From positions 1 to 20,419 of IMG/VR virus record IMGVR_UViG_3300005337_000055: DNA of 20,419 nucleotides. The stretch is one strand, 5' to 3'. The DNA comes from a virus. Under the pieces are notes generated by a model. It was not told the origin of the DNA and made no database searches. It saw only the letters and a program-made list of their open reading frames with translations. The position numbers and the translations under genes are program-made. Positions 6,616 through 12,215 of this stretch are shown one piece after another. Position 1 is the stretch's first letter; each line of letters opens with the position of its first letter.

Positions 6616-7095
6616 ATGAAAAATTTCATGACGCTTTATGAAGCAGGAGCCGTCAAGCGGTACCATACTCACCTCACGATACGGGAGCAGGACCTAGCGG
6701 CCCACTCGTGGGGGGTGGCTATGATCGTGATGCAGATAGCCCCCAACCGACCGTGGATCCTCCGGGCCGCACTGCTACACGACCTCCACGAAATCGCCCT
6801 GGGGGACATCCCCTACACCGCCAAGCGGAAATACCAGGCAGTAGCTGACGTGGAGGGGCCCATCTGTAGGGACTTCCAGGGGGAGCATGGTTACTCCACC
6901 GAAAAGCTCGAACCGGGTGACTTCGCCATACTCAAGTGGGCCGATATGTTCGAGTGTTACCTGTGGTCCCGGCGGGAAGTTGAGATGGGTAACCGTCACC
7001 TCGTGAAGGTCATGAATACCGCTTGGGCCAAGATCACCGCCGCTGACGCTCCGACGCCTGAAGCAGCCGCCCTCGCCCGGGAGCTACACCTATGA
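6616..7095 (+). CDS. HD-domain 5'-deoxynucleotidase (YfbR-like)
   Basis: 159 residues. HD metal ligands are visible: His30 in AAHSWGVA, His55-Asp56 in LLHDLHE, the Glu59-GDIP64 stretch typical of YfbR-type 5'-deoxynucleotidases, and Asp110 in KWADMFE. YfbR-like enzymes remove the phosphate from deoxynucleoside monophosphates. In phages that replace thymine, a dTMP-directed nucleotidase keeps dTTP out of the precursor pool, and the location directly after the TS homologue fits that role; actual substrate preference cannot be read from the sequence. Its stop overlaps the ATG of the next gene. The preceding 148-nt gap suggests separate expression from the TS gene. Confidence 0.82.
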   Translation: MKNFMTLYEAGAVKRYHTHLTIREQDLAAHSWGVAMIVMQIAPNRPWILRAALLHDLHEIALGDIPYTAKRKYQAVADVEGPICRDFQGEHGYSTEKLEPGDFAILKWADMFECYLWSRREVEMGNRHLVKVMNTAWAKITAADAPTPEAAALARELHL

Positions 7096-7340
7096 CTCTG
7101 TTTGAGGCCATGGTTAAGCTGGCCCGGGAGCACGGGTCGGATACCCAGGCCGCTGCCGCCTACGGGATGACTAAGTCACAGTGGGCTAGGCTCAAGAATA
7201 ACAAGCAACACCCTACCCTGAGAACCCTCGACAACCTGGGGCTAGTCCCCACCTATGAATGGAGCAACGATGACGACACAAGGCGCACACTACAAGACCG
7301 CCCTCGGCGAAGAACATCACCAGCGGGCGATGCGGCTTAA
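7092..7340 (+). CDS. Small helix-turn-helix protein
   Basis: 82 residues, starting in an ATGA overlap with the HD gene. Residues about 17-50 (DTQAAAAYGMTKSQWARL and onward to the PTLRTLDNLGL segment) fit a Cro/XRE-type helix-turn-helix: a short helix, a turn at YGM, a recognition helix around TKSQWARLKN, then a third helix. The C-terminal 25 residues are charged and Arg-rich and lie over the first 71 nt of the DUF3310 gene in another frame, so that part is probably a disordered extension. The likely role is a small DNA-binding regulator. Good palindromic targets within the window would be the spacers of the two promoters at 780-808 and 7575-7603, though that link is speculative. Confidence 0.65.
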   Translation: MTLFEAMVKLAREHGSDTQAAAAYGMTKSQWARLKNNKQHPTLRTLDNLGLVPTYEWSNDDDTRRTLQDRPRRRTSPAGDAA

Positions 7341-7563
7341 GCTCAACTGGTACGCTGGGAACATCACCAAATACGCCGAGCGGGCTGAGCATAAGGGTCA
7401 GCTGGTGGAAGACCTCATCAAGATCGTGGACTACGCCCTGATGTGGATCGAACCCCAGGAAATGTCTAAGGAACAATGGAACCGTCTTCAAGTCGTACTC
7501 AACAGGAAGCCGGTTGTATGGATCGGTAGCGAGTCATCGGACAGTAGCGGGAAAACGACTTAG
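7270..7563 (+). CDS. DUF3310 (SaV-like) protein, possible nucleotide kinase
   Basis: 97 residues from ATG 7270, with GGAG 5 nt upstream; ATG 7255 would add five residues. The DUF3310 pattern is clear: HY near the start (7-8), then AGNITKYAERAEHKGQ (29-44) and VEDLIKIVDYAL (46-57). This family includes T7 gp1.7, which is reported to act as a dTMP/dGMP kinase. Since this phage carries a TS homologue predicted to make hmdUMP, a nucleotide-kinase role lifting hmdUMP toward the triphosphate is an attractive guess. No Walker motif is present, which is also true of gp1.7. The C-terminus is Ser-rich. It ends the region-A operon; a hairpin starts on its stop codon (TAGGGG-TTTC-CCCCTA, 7561-7576). Confidence 0.72.
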   Translation: MTTQGAHYKTALGEEHHQRAMRLKLNWYAGNITKYAERAEHKGQLVEDLIKIVDYALMWIEPQEMSKEQWNRLQVVLNRKPVVWIGSESSDSSGKTT

Positions 7564-7574
7564 GGGTTTCCCCC

Positions 7575-7603
7575 TAGACCCCGACCAAAAATCGGGGTAT
7601 ACT
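7575..7603 (+). promoter_or_regulatory. Sigma70-like promoter with a palindromic spacer (P2)
   Basis: TAGACC (7575-7580), a 17-bp spacer and TATACT (7598-7603). The spacer holds CCCCGA (7579-7584) and TCGGGG (7592-7597), a perfect 6-bp inverted repeat around CCAAAAA. Its ACCAAAAA core, the G run touching the -10, and a CTAGA a few bases downstream are shared with the element at 780-808. It lies in the 77-nt gap before the region-B genes, the expected place for their promoter. Confidence 0.62.
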
Positions 7604-7640
7604 AGCGGCTAGACGTAAGAATCGTTACTAAATCCCTAAC

Positions 7641-7859
7641 ATGCCAACCAAGCTCAAGCTCCCCGAGGATCACAATGATACCCTGGAACGCTTCCCGCGA
7701 CAGTCGCTCGAATGCGGCTTCTCGGAATTCCCACCCGAAGATGATCTGCTCCCCTTGGCCTGGGTCATCGCCAAGGTGGCGGTTCTCCTGACCTCGATGG
7801 GGCTCATGGGATGGCTGATCTGGTCGCTGGTTCGATGGTCGTTCATCGGATGGCTCTGA
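7641..7859 (+). CDS. Small membrane protein
   Basis: 72 residues. The N-terminal half is charged and Pro-rich, and residues about 37-72 form one long hydrophobic, Trp-rich segment (LAWVIAKVAVLL, then MGLMGWLIWSLV) ending at the C-terminus, so a single transmembrane helix or tight hairpin is expected. It is the first gene after promoter P2. Upstream of ATG 7641 there is no good Shine-Dalgarno. A holin is a possibility because small membrane proteins of this size often are, but no endolysin is adjacent and the acidic N-terminus is not diagnostic, so the function is left open. Confidence 0.55.
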   Translation: MPTKLKLPEDHNDTLERFPRQSLECGFSEFPPEDDLLPLAWVIAKVAVLLTSMGLMGWLIWSLVRWSFIGWL

Positions 7860-8026
7860 CCACCAAAGAAGCCGCAGACCGAATCAGGTACTGGGCTAAA
7901 CTCAACTTTAAGCCGATCCATATGAGCTACGCGCTCTTCATGGATCTGGCCAACGAATTGGACCCCAAGGAGGGGGCTGATACCGTGCCGGCGGAACCGG
8001 TTGTTTCACAGGAAATCGCATCATGA
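7850..8026 (+). CDS. Small protein, unknown
   Basis: 58 residues from ATG 7850, overlapping the membrane-protein stop by 10 nt and ending in an ATGA overlap with the next gene. An earlier in-frame start at 7811 would make 71 residues. The first 40 residues look helical (TTKEAADRIRYWAKLNF, then a short helix with MDLANEL), followed by an acidic, Pro/Val-containing tail. No motif is recognised. Its coupled position is the main evidence that it is translated. Confidence 0.5.
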   Translation: MALTTKEAADRIRYWAKLNFKPIHMSYALFMDLANELDPKEGADTVPAEPVVSQEIAS

Positions 8027-8406
8027 AGAAGTCTCTCATCGCATTGGCGCTCGTCGCTCTGTCGTTCGGCGCAGCCGCTGCTGAACTGGGTGTCGGCGTC
8101 GCCGGCGCAACCGGTGGTTCGACCTCCAGCGGCTCGATCGCTGCCGGTGGCCAACAAGGCTCGGCCATCCTCGGCGTGTCCGGCGGTCGCCAGACCGCAA
8201 CGGCCTCGGGCGCTGCCCAGAACACGACCGTGGTGAACAACACCGGTGGCCAATCGACCTCGGCGAACACGAACACCGGCAGCGCGACGCAAGTCGGCGG
8301 CTCGCTGGGCTTCGCGGGCCAGGCCGGTGCCTCGGGCGCGACCAACACCAGCGGCGCGTCGGGCCAGTTCGGTCTGTTCAAGGGCTTCGTCTTCGCAACC
8401 CCGTAA
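8023..8406 (+). CDS. Secreted Gly/Ser/Thr/Ala-rich low-complexity protein
   Basis: 127 residues with a clear Sec signal peptide (MKK, a hydrophobic core, A18-A19-A20 before the cut at Glu21) and an AGGAAA ribosome site 7 nt before the ATG. The mature part is almost entirely small residues (G, S, A, T, N, Q, V) with no Cys and few charges, ending in FKGFVFATP. It should be exported to the periplasm or beyond. Its signal peptide is a close sister of that of the next gene, so one probably arose by duplication. It lacks the G-run-rich codon style of region A and of the virion arm. Function unknown; an extracellular or periplasmic exclusion or adhesion factor is possible. Confidence 0.75.
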   Translation: MKKSLIALALVALSFGAAAAELGVGVAGATGGSTSSGSIAAGGQQGSAILGVSGGRQTATASGAAQNTTVVNNTGGQSTSANTNTGSATQVGGSLGFAGQAGASGATNTSGASGQFGLFKGFVFATP

Positions 8407-8430
8407 TCCACGGGCTGCGAGATACCGACT

Positions 8431-8462
8431 AAAGGCCCCGGCTCACAAGGCTGGGGCCTTTT
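8431..8462 (+). terminator. Rho-independent terminator
   Basis: AAAGGCCCC (8431-8439) pairs with GGGGCCTTT (8453-8461), extended inward through GGC/GCT with wobble pairs; the loop is CACAA and a short T run follows. On the minus strand the arm ends in TTT, so it may work weakly both ways. It stands only 28 nt before the next ATG, with no obvious promoter between. Confidence 0.8.
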
Positions 8463-8489
8463 CCAATTACAACGTTAACGAGGAAAATC

Positions 8490-9254
8490 ATGAAGAAAAC
8501 TCTCATCGCACTGGCTCTTGTCGCCAGCTTCGGAGCAACCGCCCAGACCACGGTGGACTCCACCAGCGGCTCCAGCTCCAACTCCGGCGCTGCCAGCCAG
8601 TCCGGCGCGGCGGTCAGTTCCACCAACTCGGGGAACACCAGCGTGACCGCGACGGGCAACCAAGCCACCAGCGGCTCGCAGTCGGGCAGCATGTCCGGTG
8701 CCGTCAGCGACTCGCGCTCGGGCGCACTGGGCAACGTGATCAACCTCGACCAGTCGGTGCCGTCGAACCAGACGATCAACCAGAACGTGTCGGGCTCGAC
8801 CACCAACAACTCGACCAGCCACTCCACGGTGGGCGGCGGTACCAACAACACGGACAACGTCAAGTACAGCGGCACCATCGAGAACCGTGCCTCCGGGGGC
8901 TACAACAATACGTCCACCGAGACGGTCAACCAGAACGTCCACTACTCGGGTAGCCAGACCGTCAAGAATGTGCCCAGCATCGCCATGTCGGGTCCCGCGT
9001 CGGGTCCCTGCACGGGCGCGTCGGGTGGCCTCGGCCTCGCGGGTCCCGGCTGGGGACTGGGCCTGAACGGCAGCGCCGTGATGGTGGACTGCCGCCTGCG
9101 CGAGAACACGCGGGTGCTGGGCATGGGCATGCAGTCGCTCGACGGCGCGGCCAACCCGCTGGAAAAGGGCGAGGCCACGGTGATGTTCATGGACGCGATG
9201 CGCGCTCTGGCAGCGTACAACAAGACCATCTACCAAGCCGAGGTGAAGAAGTGA
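8490..9254 (+). CDS. Secreted Ser/Asn/Thr-rich protein with a two-Cys C-terminal module
   Basis: 254 residues with a Sec signal peptide (A16-T17-A18 before Gln19) and AGGA 5 nt before the ATG. Residues 19-160 are Ser/Thr/Asn/Gly-rich with repeated NQNV and SGS elements, like a beta-solenoid or adhesin spacer. Residues 168-250 differ: GPxSGPCTGASGGLG with Cys174, GLGL repeats, Cys201 in DCRLRENTRVLGMGM, then an Ala-rich helix. A similar Cys-GxS...G...CxxRxxR...MGM ending is, as I recall, common in uncharacterised phage proteins. The two cysteines could form a disulphide after export. It is preceded by a terminator and coupled (GTGA) to the Acb2-like gene. Function unknown. Confidence 0.78.
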   Translation: MKKTLIALALVASFGATAQTTVDSTSGSSSNSGAASQSGAAVSSTNSGNTSVTATGNQATSGSQSGSMSGAVSDSRSGALGNVINLDQSVPSNQTINQNVSGSTTNNSTSHSTVGGGTNNTDNVKYSGTIENRASGGYNNTSTETVNQNVHYSGSQTVKNVPSIAMSGPASGPCTGASGGLGLAGPGWGLGLNGSAVMVDCRLRENTRVLGMGMQSLDGAANPLEKGEATVMFMDAMRALAAYNKTIYQAEVKK

Positions 9255-9562
9255 CCTTCCCCGAACAGACACCCTTCCAGCGCGACCACCTCGGTCACGA
9301 GGTGCCCCGCGTGGGCGCCGGCCCCGAAGTCACGCTGTCCTTCGGCGAGCGGGCCGTGGGCCTGACGTTCAACCCCTCCGGTGACCCGGAGGTCAACCAG
9401 ATCAAGGTCAACTGCGCGATCCTGATCGACCAGTTGCACGACCTGCGCTCGGGCCATTACGCCGACGACAACGACGTGAAGCGCATGCTGTCGCTGGCGA
9501 TCACGGATGTCCAGACGGCGCAAATGTGGGCGGTGAAGGCCGTCACTTGGAGGAAGCCATGA
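9251..9562 (+). CDS. Acb2/Tad1-like hairpin-domain protein, putative cyclic-nucleotide sponge
   Basis: 103 residues from GTG 9251, overlapping the previous stop (GTGA). Two stretches mark the family as I recall it: VGLTFNPSGDPEVNQIK (36-52) and SLAITDVQTAQMWAVKAVTW (81-100), two helices forming a hairpin with the hallmark A-x-MWAVKA-x-T end. Acb2 (related to T4 Vs.4) and the hairpin part of Tad1 sequester the cyclic nucleotides that CBASS and Thoeris use as alarm signals, so the expected role is anti-defence in the host cytoplasm. The 30-residue N-terminal part is less conserved in type. It starts a run of small coupled genes. Ligand choice cannot be told from sequence. Confidence 0.7.
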   Translation: MTFPEQTPFQRDHLGHEVPRVGAGPEVTLSFGERAVGLTFNPSGDPEVNQIKVNCAILIDQLHDLRSGHYADDNDVKRMLSLAITDVQTAQMWAVKAVTWRKP

Positions 9563-9711
9563 TCGCCGAGCAGATCAAGGACGCCATCACAGTCCTGTTC
9601 GGCGATACCTCCGCGTCCAAGGAGGAAACGCTGGACCAGCTTCAGGACGTCTATCAACACACCGAACAGTACATCGAAGTGCTGACTTCGGAATTGGGGA
9701 ACAAGTCATGA
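9559..9711 (+). CDS. Small helical protein A (paralogue of 10028-10162)
   Basis: 50 residues from ATG 9559 with an excellent Shine-Dalgarno (GGAGGAAG, 9550-9557) and an ATGA overlap with the Acb2-like gene. Two predicted helices are joined by a loop containing DTSASKEET. Ungapped alignment with the 44-residue protein at 10028-10162 gives 12 identical positions of 42, including the EET, L, E, I and L positions of the second helix. No known family is recognised. Its location after an anti-defence gene suggests an accessory or second anti-host factor, by context only. Confidence 0.7.
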   Translation: MIAEQIKDAITVLFGDTSASKEETLDQLQDVYQHTEQYIEVLTSELGNKS

Positions 9712-10031
9712 ACCTCGCTATCAAGACTTTCCTTGCAGTCGCCGGGGGCGCGATTGCGATGGTCTGCTGCTCCCAAGTTCGCGCCCAAGGGTTCGCTCAG
9801 GAGGAGCGCACGACCTGCTACTCGTGGAACGGGGGCAACCACTCGTCGGGCTCGTTCATCGAGTGCAAGACCATCAAGCCGGTAGCCAAGCCGCAGCCTG
9901 TGGCCGTAGCGGCCCCCGTCGCCCAGCCGGTGTTGATGTCGAACCCGGTGTGTCCGCCCCAGGTGATTCTGGAGCCCGAGCCGCGCAAGAAGCGGGTCTA
10001 CAAGCCCCGACCGAAGCCGGTGTGCAAATGA
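9708..10031 (+). CDS. Secreted Pro-rich Cys-containing protein
   Basis: 107 residues, starting in an ATGA overlap. Residues 1-26 form a signal peptide (hydrophobic core AVAGGAIAMV, likely cut after Ala26 in VRAQG); Cys20/Cys21 sit in the core but the surrounding residues do not make a good lipobox. The mature part has Cys37, a further Cys about 16 residues on, then a long Pro/Val/Ala/Lys region and a basic end, KKRVYKPRPKPVCK. A small exported Pro-rich protein recalls Rz1-type outer spanins, but the missing lipobox and missing inner-membrane partner make that weak. It lies between the two paralogous small genes. Confidence 0.65.
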   Translation: MNLAIKTFLAVAGGAIAMVCCSQVRAQGFAQEERTTCYSWNGGNHSSGSFIECKTIKPVAKPQPVAVAAPVAQPVLMSNPVCPPQVILEPEPRKKRVYKPRPKPVCK

Positions 10032-10162
10032 CGCTCGATCAACTCGTAGAAGCTGTGAAGCTCTACTGGGCAGACAAGTCCCGCACCCCTGAGGAGACCG
10101 CCGAGGGTCTGCGGTCGCTTTCCGATGAGATCGAAATCCTGATCGATTCGCTGATCCCCTAA
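10028..10162 (+). CDS. Small helical protein B (paralogue of 9559-9711)
   Basis: 44 residues, ATG 10028 overlapping the previous TGA. The helix-loop-helix layout matches the 50-residue protein at 9559-9711 (QLVEAVKLYWADKS, then EETAEGLRSLSDEIEILIDSL). It is acidic, with no Cys. Its TAA at 10160-10162 overlaps the TAG of the convergent virion gene by 4 nt, so it is the last rightward gene. Function unknown; the duplication indicates that the fold is useful to the phage. Confidence 0.68.
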   Translation: MTLDQLVEAVKLYWADKSRTPEETAEGLRSLSDEIEILIDSLIP

Positions 10163-11523
10163 TCCTCCGCCAACCCTTCAATTAGGCTCTCTTTGAGAGC
10201 CTTTTTCTTTGCGTCAGCGACGATTGGGGCATAGGCTTGGGTCAGGTACGCCTTCTGTTGGGCGGCAGCGGCCCCCAGCGGGGAGCCTTGGAGAAGCCCT
10301 CCGCCAGATACAGGGTAGGAAGTAGCCCCACCGGACAGGCCCCCGGCTCCCGTAGATCCCGGGGAGTTCCCAGAAGTTCCTCGATTATTCCCCGTAGGAC
10401 CCAAAATAGCACCCGCCCCGTAGTTACCCAGCATCCCCCCGAGGCGACCAGCGATTTGACCAGATAATCCAGCTTCGGAGAGGCCCGATCCAGCCAAAGA
10501 ACCCAGACCCCCAGCCAAAGCTCCCTGTCTCCAGTCGCCCCCGGAGAGGCCCGCGCCGAGGCCCCCCGTCCCCGAACTCACGAGAGCCCGGGCCGCCCAA
10601 TTGGGGAGACCTGTGGCCCCCGCGAGGGCGCTACCGCCCCAACCACCGAGGCCCCCGGTCAGGGCACCTATCCCGGCCCCCTGTAGAATGTTCTTACCTT
10701 GGATACCGGACGAGATGCCCCCTTGGGCGGCCCCCGACAAGGCTCCCTGCCCCCAGGCGGGGAGGCCCGCGTACCAACTCTGTAGGGACCCCAGGGTGCC
10801 CCCTAGCCCAGATCCACCCCCAGCGGTAGCTCCAGCTGCACCGGCTCCCGGGGCGGCTCCAGCTCCAGCTCCAGCCGCGCCTGCTCCAGCGCCTCCTGCT
10901 CCATACGCTGCAAGCGCAGAGCCTCCGAGGAATCCTCCACCGAGAATGAGAGCAGCCATGACGCCATCTTGATTCTCCTGTGCCCACGAGCCGCGCTCGC
11001 GGGCGTGATAGAGGTGTGGGTCCCCCGCTGGGGTCAACACATTCCCCTGGTTTTGGTAAAGTGTGGTCGCCGCCGACCGGGGGTCCCCCGTGGTCCCGTC
11101 CCAGCCCGAGGACATGCCCGAGACGTTGACGTAACCCTTGTCGTTGATGTACTTGTCGAGACCGTTCTTGTAAAGCGTATAGGCGTCGTAGGTGTTGTTC
11201 CCCTGGCCGGGGGTCGCAGGGGTGATCGTACCGTCCGGGTTGTATTTGGGGGTCCCCCCGCTCAGGCCCCTCAACTGGGAGGCGTCGCCCGTATACCCCA
11301 GCCGGTCCCCGAGGGCCAGCATAGGGTCTAGGTTGTAGCTGACGTTACCGGGGTCCCACCCCATTCCCTGGACACTCGTGCGGTCCCCGGTAGGCTGGTA
11401 GTCGTTACCCAAGAAAGCGTTGATACCGAACCCGAGCTGACCTGAATTGCCCGCGTTGAGCGTCATGTTCAACAGTGACCGACCGGCGTCACTGTTGAGG
11501 TCGTATGTCGGGGGGGTAGGCAC
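10159..11523 (-). CDS. Gly/Ala-rich internal virion / DNA ejection protein
   Basis: 454 residues from a GTG at 11523 with GGAGAAG upstream, 0 nt after the previous stop (TAAGTG). Residues 1-180 are polar with Asn, Asp, Gly and Tyr. From about 188 to 240 comes a strongly hydrophobic Gly/Ala stretch (ALILGGGFLGGSALAA, then GAGAGAAGAGAGAAPG), partly encoded by tandem CTCCAG units (10857-10874 on the plus strand). Glycine-zipper-like segments follow to about 400, and the C-terminus is a charged helix (KKKALKESLIEGL). This composition resembles podovirus pilot/ejection proteins that enter the host envelope during DNA delivery. It is the last gene of the leftward virion operon. The role is inferred from composition and position. 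Confidence 0.7.
   Translation of the reverse strand: MPTPPTYDLNSDAGRSLLNMTLNAGNSGQLGFGINAFLGNDYQPTGDRTSVQGMGWDPGNVSYNLDPMLALGDRLGYTGDASQLRGLSGGTPKYNPDGTITPATPGQGNNTYDAYTLYKNGLDKYINDKGYVNVSGMSSGWDGTTGDPRSAATTLYQNQGNVLTPAGDPHLYHARERGSWAQENQDGVMAALILGGGFLGGSALAAYGAGGAGAGAAGAGAGAAPGAGAAGATAGGGSGLGGTLGSLQSWYAGLPAWGQGALSGAAQGGISSGIQGKNILQGAGIGALTGGLGGWGGSALAGATGLPNWAARALVSSGTGGLGAGLSGGDWRQGALAGGLGSLAGSGLSEAGLSGQIAGRLGGMLGNYGAGAILGPTGNNRGTSGNSPGSTGAGGLSGGATSYPVSGGGLLQGSPLGAAAAQQKAYLTQAYAPIVADAKKKALKESLIEGLAED
10184..10210 (+). terminator. Strong Rho-independent terminator for rightward transcription
   Basis: Perfect 8-bp stem AGGCTCTC (10184-10191) and GAGAGCCT (10195-10202), TTT loop, followed by TTTTCTTT. 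It ends the rightward operon 21 nt past the last stop codon. It lies wholly inside the 3' coding end of the leftward gene. Read leftward, the hairpin is followed by AATTG, so it should not stop leftward transcription. Confidence 0.85.
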
Positions 11524-11877
11524 TTATCTTCTCCAGCAAGACCGGGGGAGGATCAAACGGGGGTGGCGCTCTACACGAGCACGCCACTCACGGCACCAGC
11601 GACGATGCTGGTGTCGATCGTACTGACGCACGATAGGGTCCACCCCCTGATCGCGCAGGTTGTAGCTACGTTGCTCTTGCTCATAGCGACGTTGCTCGTA
11701 GCGGTTGGTCCGCTCGTCCTGCGGCTGGGCTCGCACGGTGCCCGCGAGAGCCGACAGTACACAGAACGCCAGCCCCGCGGCCAGTAGATTGAACCGGGGA
11801 GCGGAGGGGACCCCCAGGGTAACGAGCACGAACAAGACCAGGGCGACAACCAAGAGGATGACGGTAATGATGTTCAT
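11524..11877 (-). CDS. Small two-helix membrane protein
   Basis: 117 residues, ATG 11877 overlapping the previous stop (ATGA). Residues 3-22 and about 30-48 are hydrophobic helices; the second ends in AGTVRA followed by a polar region, so it could also be a cleaved signal. The remainder is very rich in Arg, Gln, Tyr and Glu (RRYEQEQRSY type), then Arg/His/Trp with Cys95 and Cys114. It is placed among virion genes, between the Gly/Pro-rich protein and the ejection protein. A holin, spanin-like or virion membrane role is possible; I do not recognise a family. Confidence 0.62.
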   Translation of the reverse strand: MNIITVILLVVALVLFVLVTLGVPSAPRFNLLAAGLAFCVLSALAGTVRAQPQDERTNRYEQRRYEQEQRSYNLRDQGVDPIVRQYDRHQHRRWCREWRARVERHPRLILPRSCWRR

Positions 11878-12215
11878 TGGGACCTCGCTCTCAGGATGTC
11901 GATCAGTTGCTGAGCGCGTTGTCCCTGTACGTCGGGGGACATCACTCCTCCGGGGGGTCCTTGGCCCCCAGGAGGAGGGCCACCAGGACCCCCAGGAGGA
12001 GGCATCCCGCCGCCGCCGCCGCCAGGACCACCAGGACCAGGAGGACCTCCGCCACCTTGCATAGCCTGTAGTTGGGCTATCGCTTGGGGGTCACCCGCCT
12101 GGGCCGCTTGTACCAGCCGCATAATGTTGGGATCCATTTGGCCCTGCGGGGGCGGACCTCCCTGGGGAGGCATCATACCCGGTGGGGGACCTTGGGGTGG
12201 CATCTGAGACGACAT
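11874..12215 (-). CDS. Gly/Pro-rich disordered protein
   Basis: 113 residues from ATG 12215 with AGGAG 7 nt upstream. It opens with Pro/Gln/Gly/Met-rich sequence, then a short helical insert (NIMRLVQAAQAGDPQAIAQL, about 30-49), then a GGGGPPGPGGPGGGGGG-type block, and a C-terminal helix (GQRAQQLIDILRARSQ). The first 125 nt overlap the preceding 83-aa ORF in another frame. The two helical pieces joined by flexible Gly/Pro suggest a linker or scaffold-like virion factor. The Gly-X-Pro density is collagen-like but not a strict GXY triplet repeat. Confidence 0.62.
   Translation of the reverse strand: MSSQMPPQGPPPGMMPPQGGPPPQGQMDPNIMRLVQAAQAGDPQAIAQLQAMQGGGGPPGPGGPGGGGGGMPPPGGPGGPPPGGQGPPGGVMSPDVQGQRAQQLIDILRARSQ

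Noticed and set aside
10857-10874. Tandem CTCCAG units as a possible microsatellite or regulatory repeat
   Set aside because: Only three exact units, explained by the Gly/Ala-rich codons of the ejection protein.
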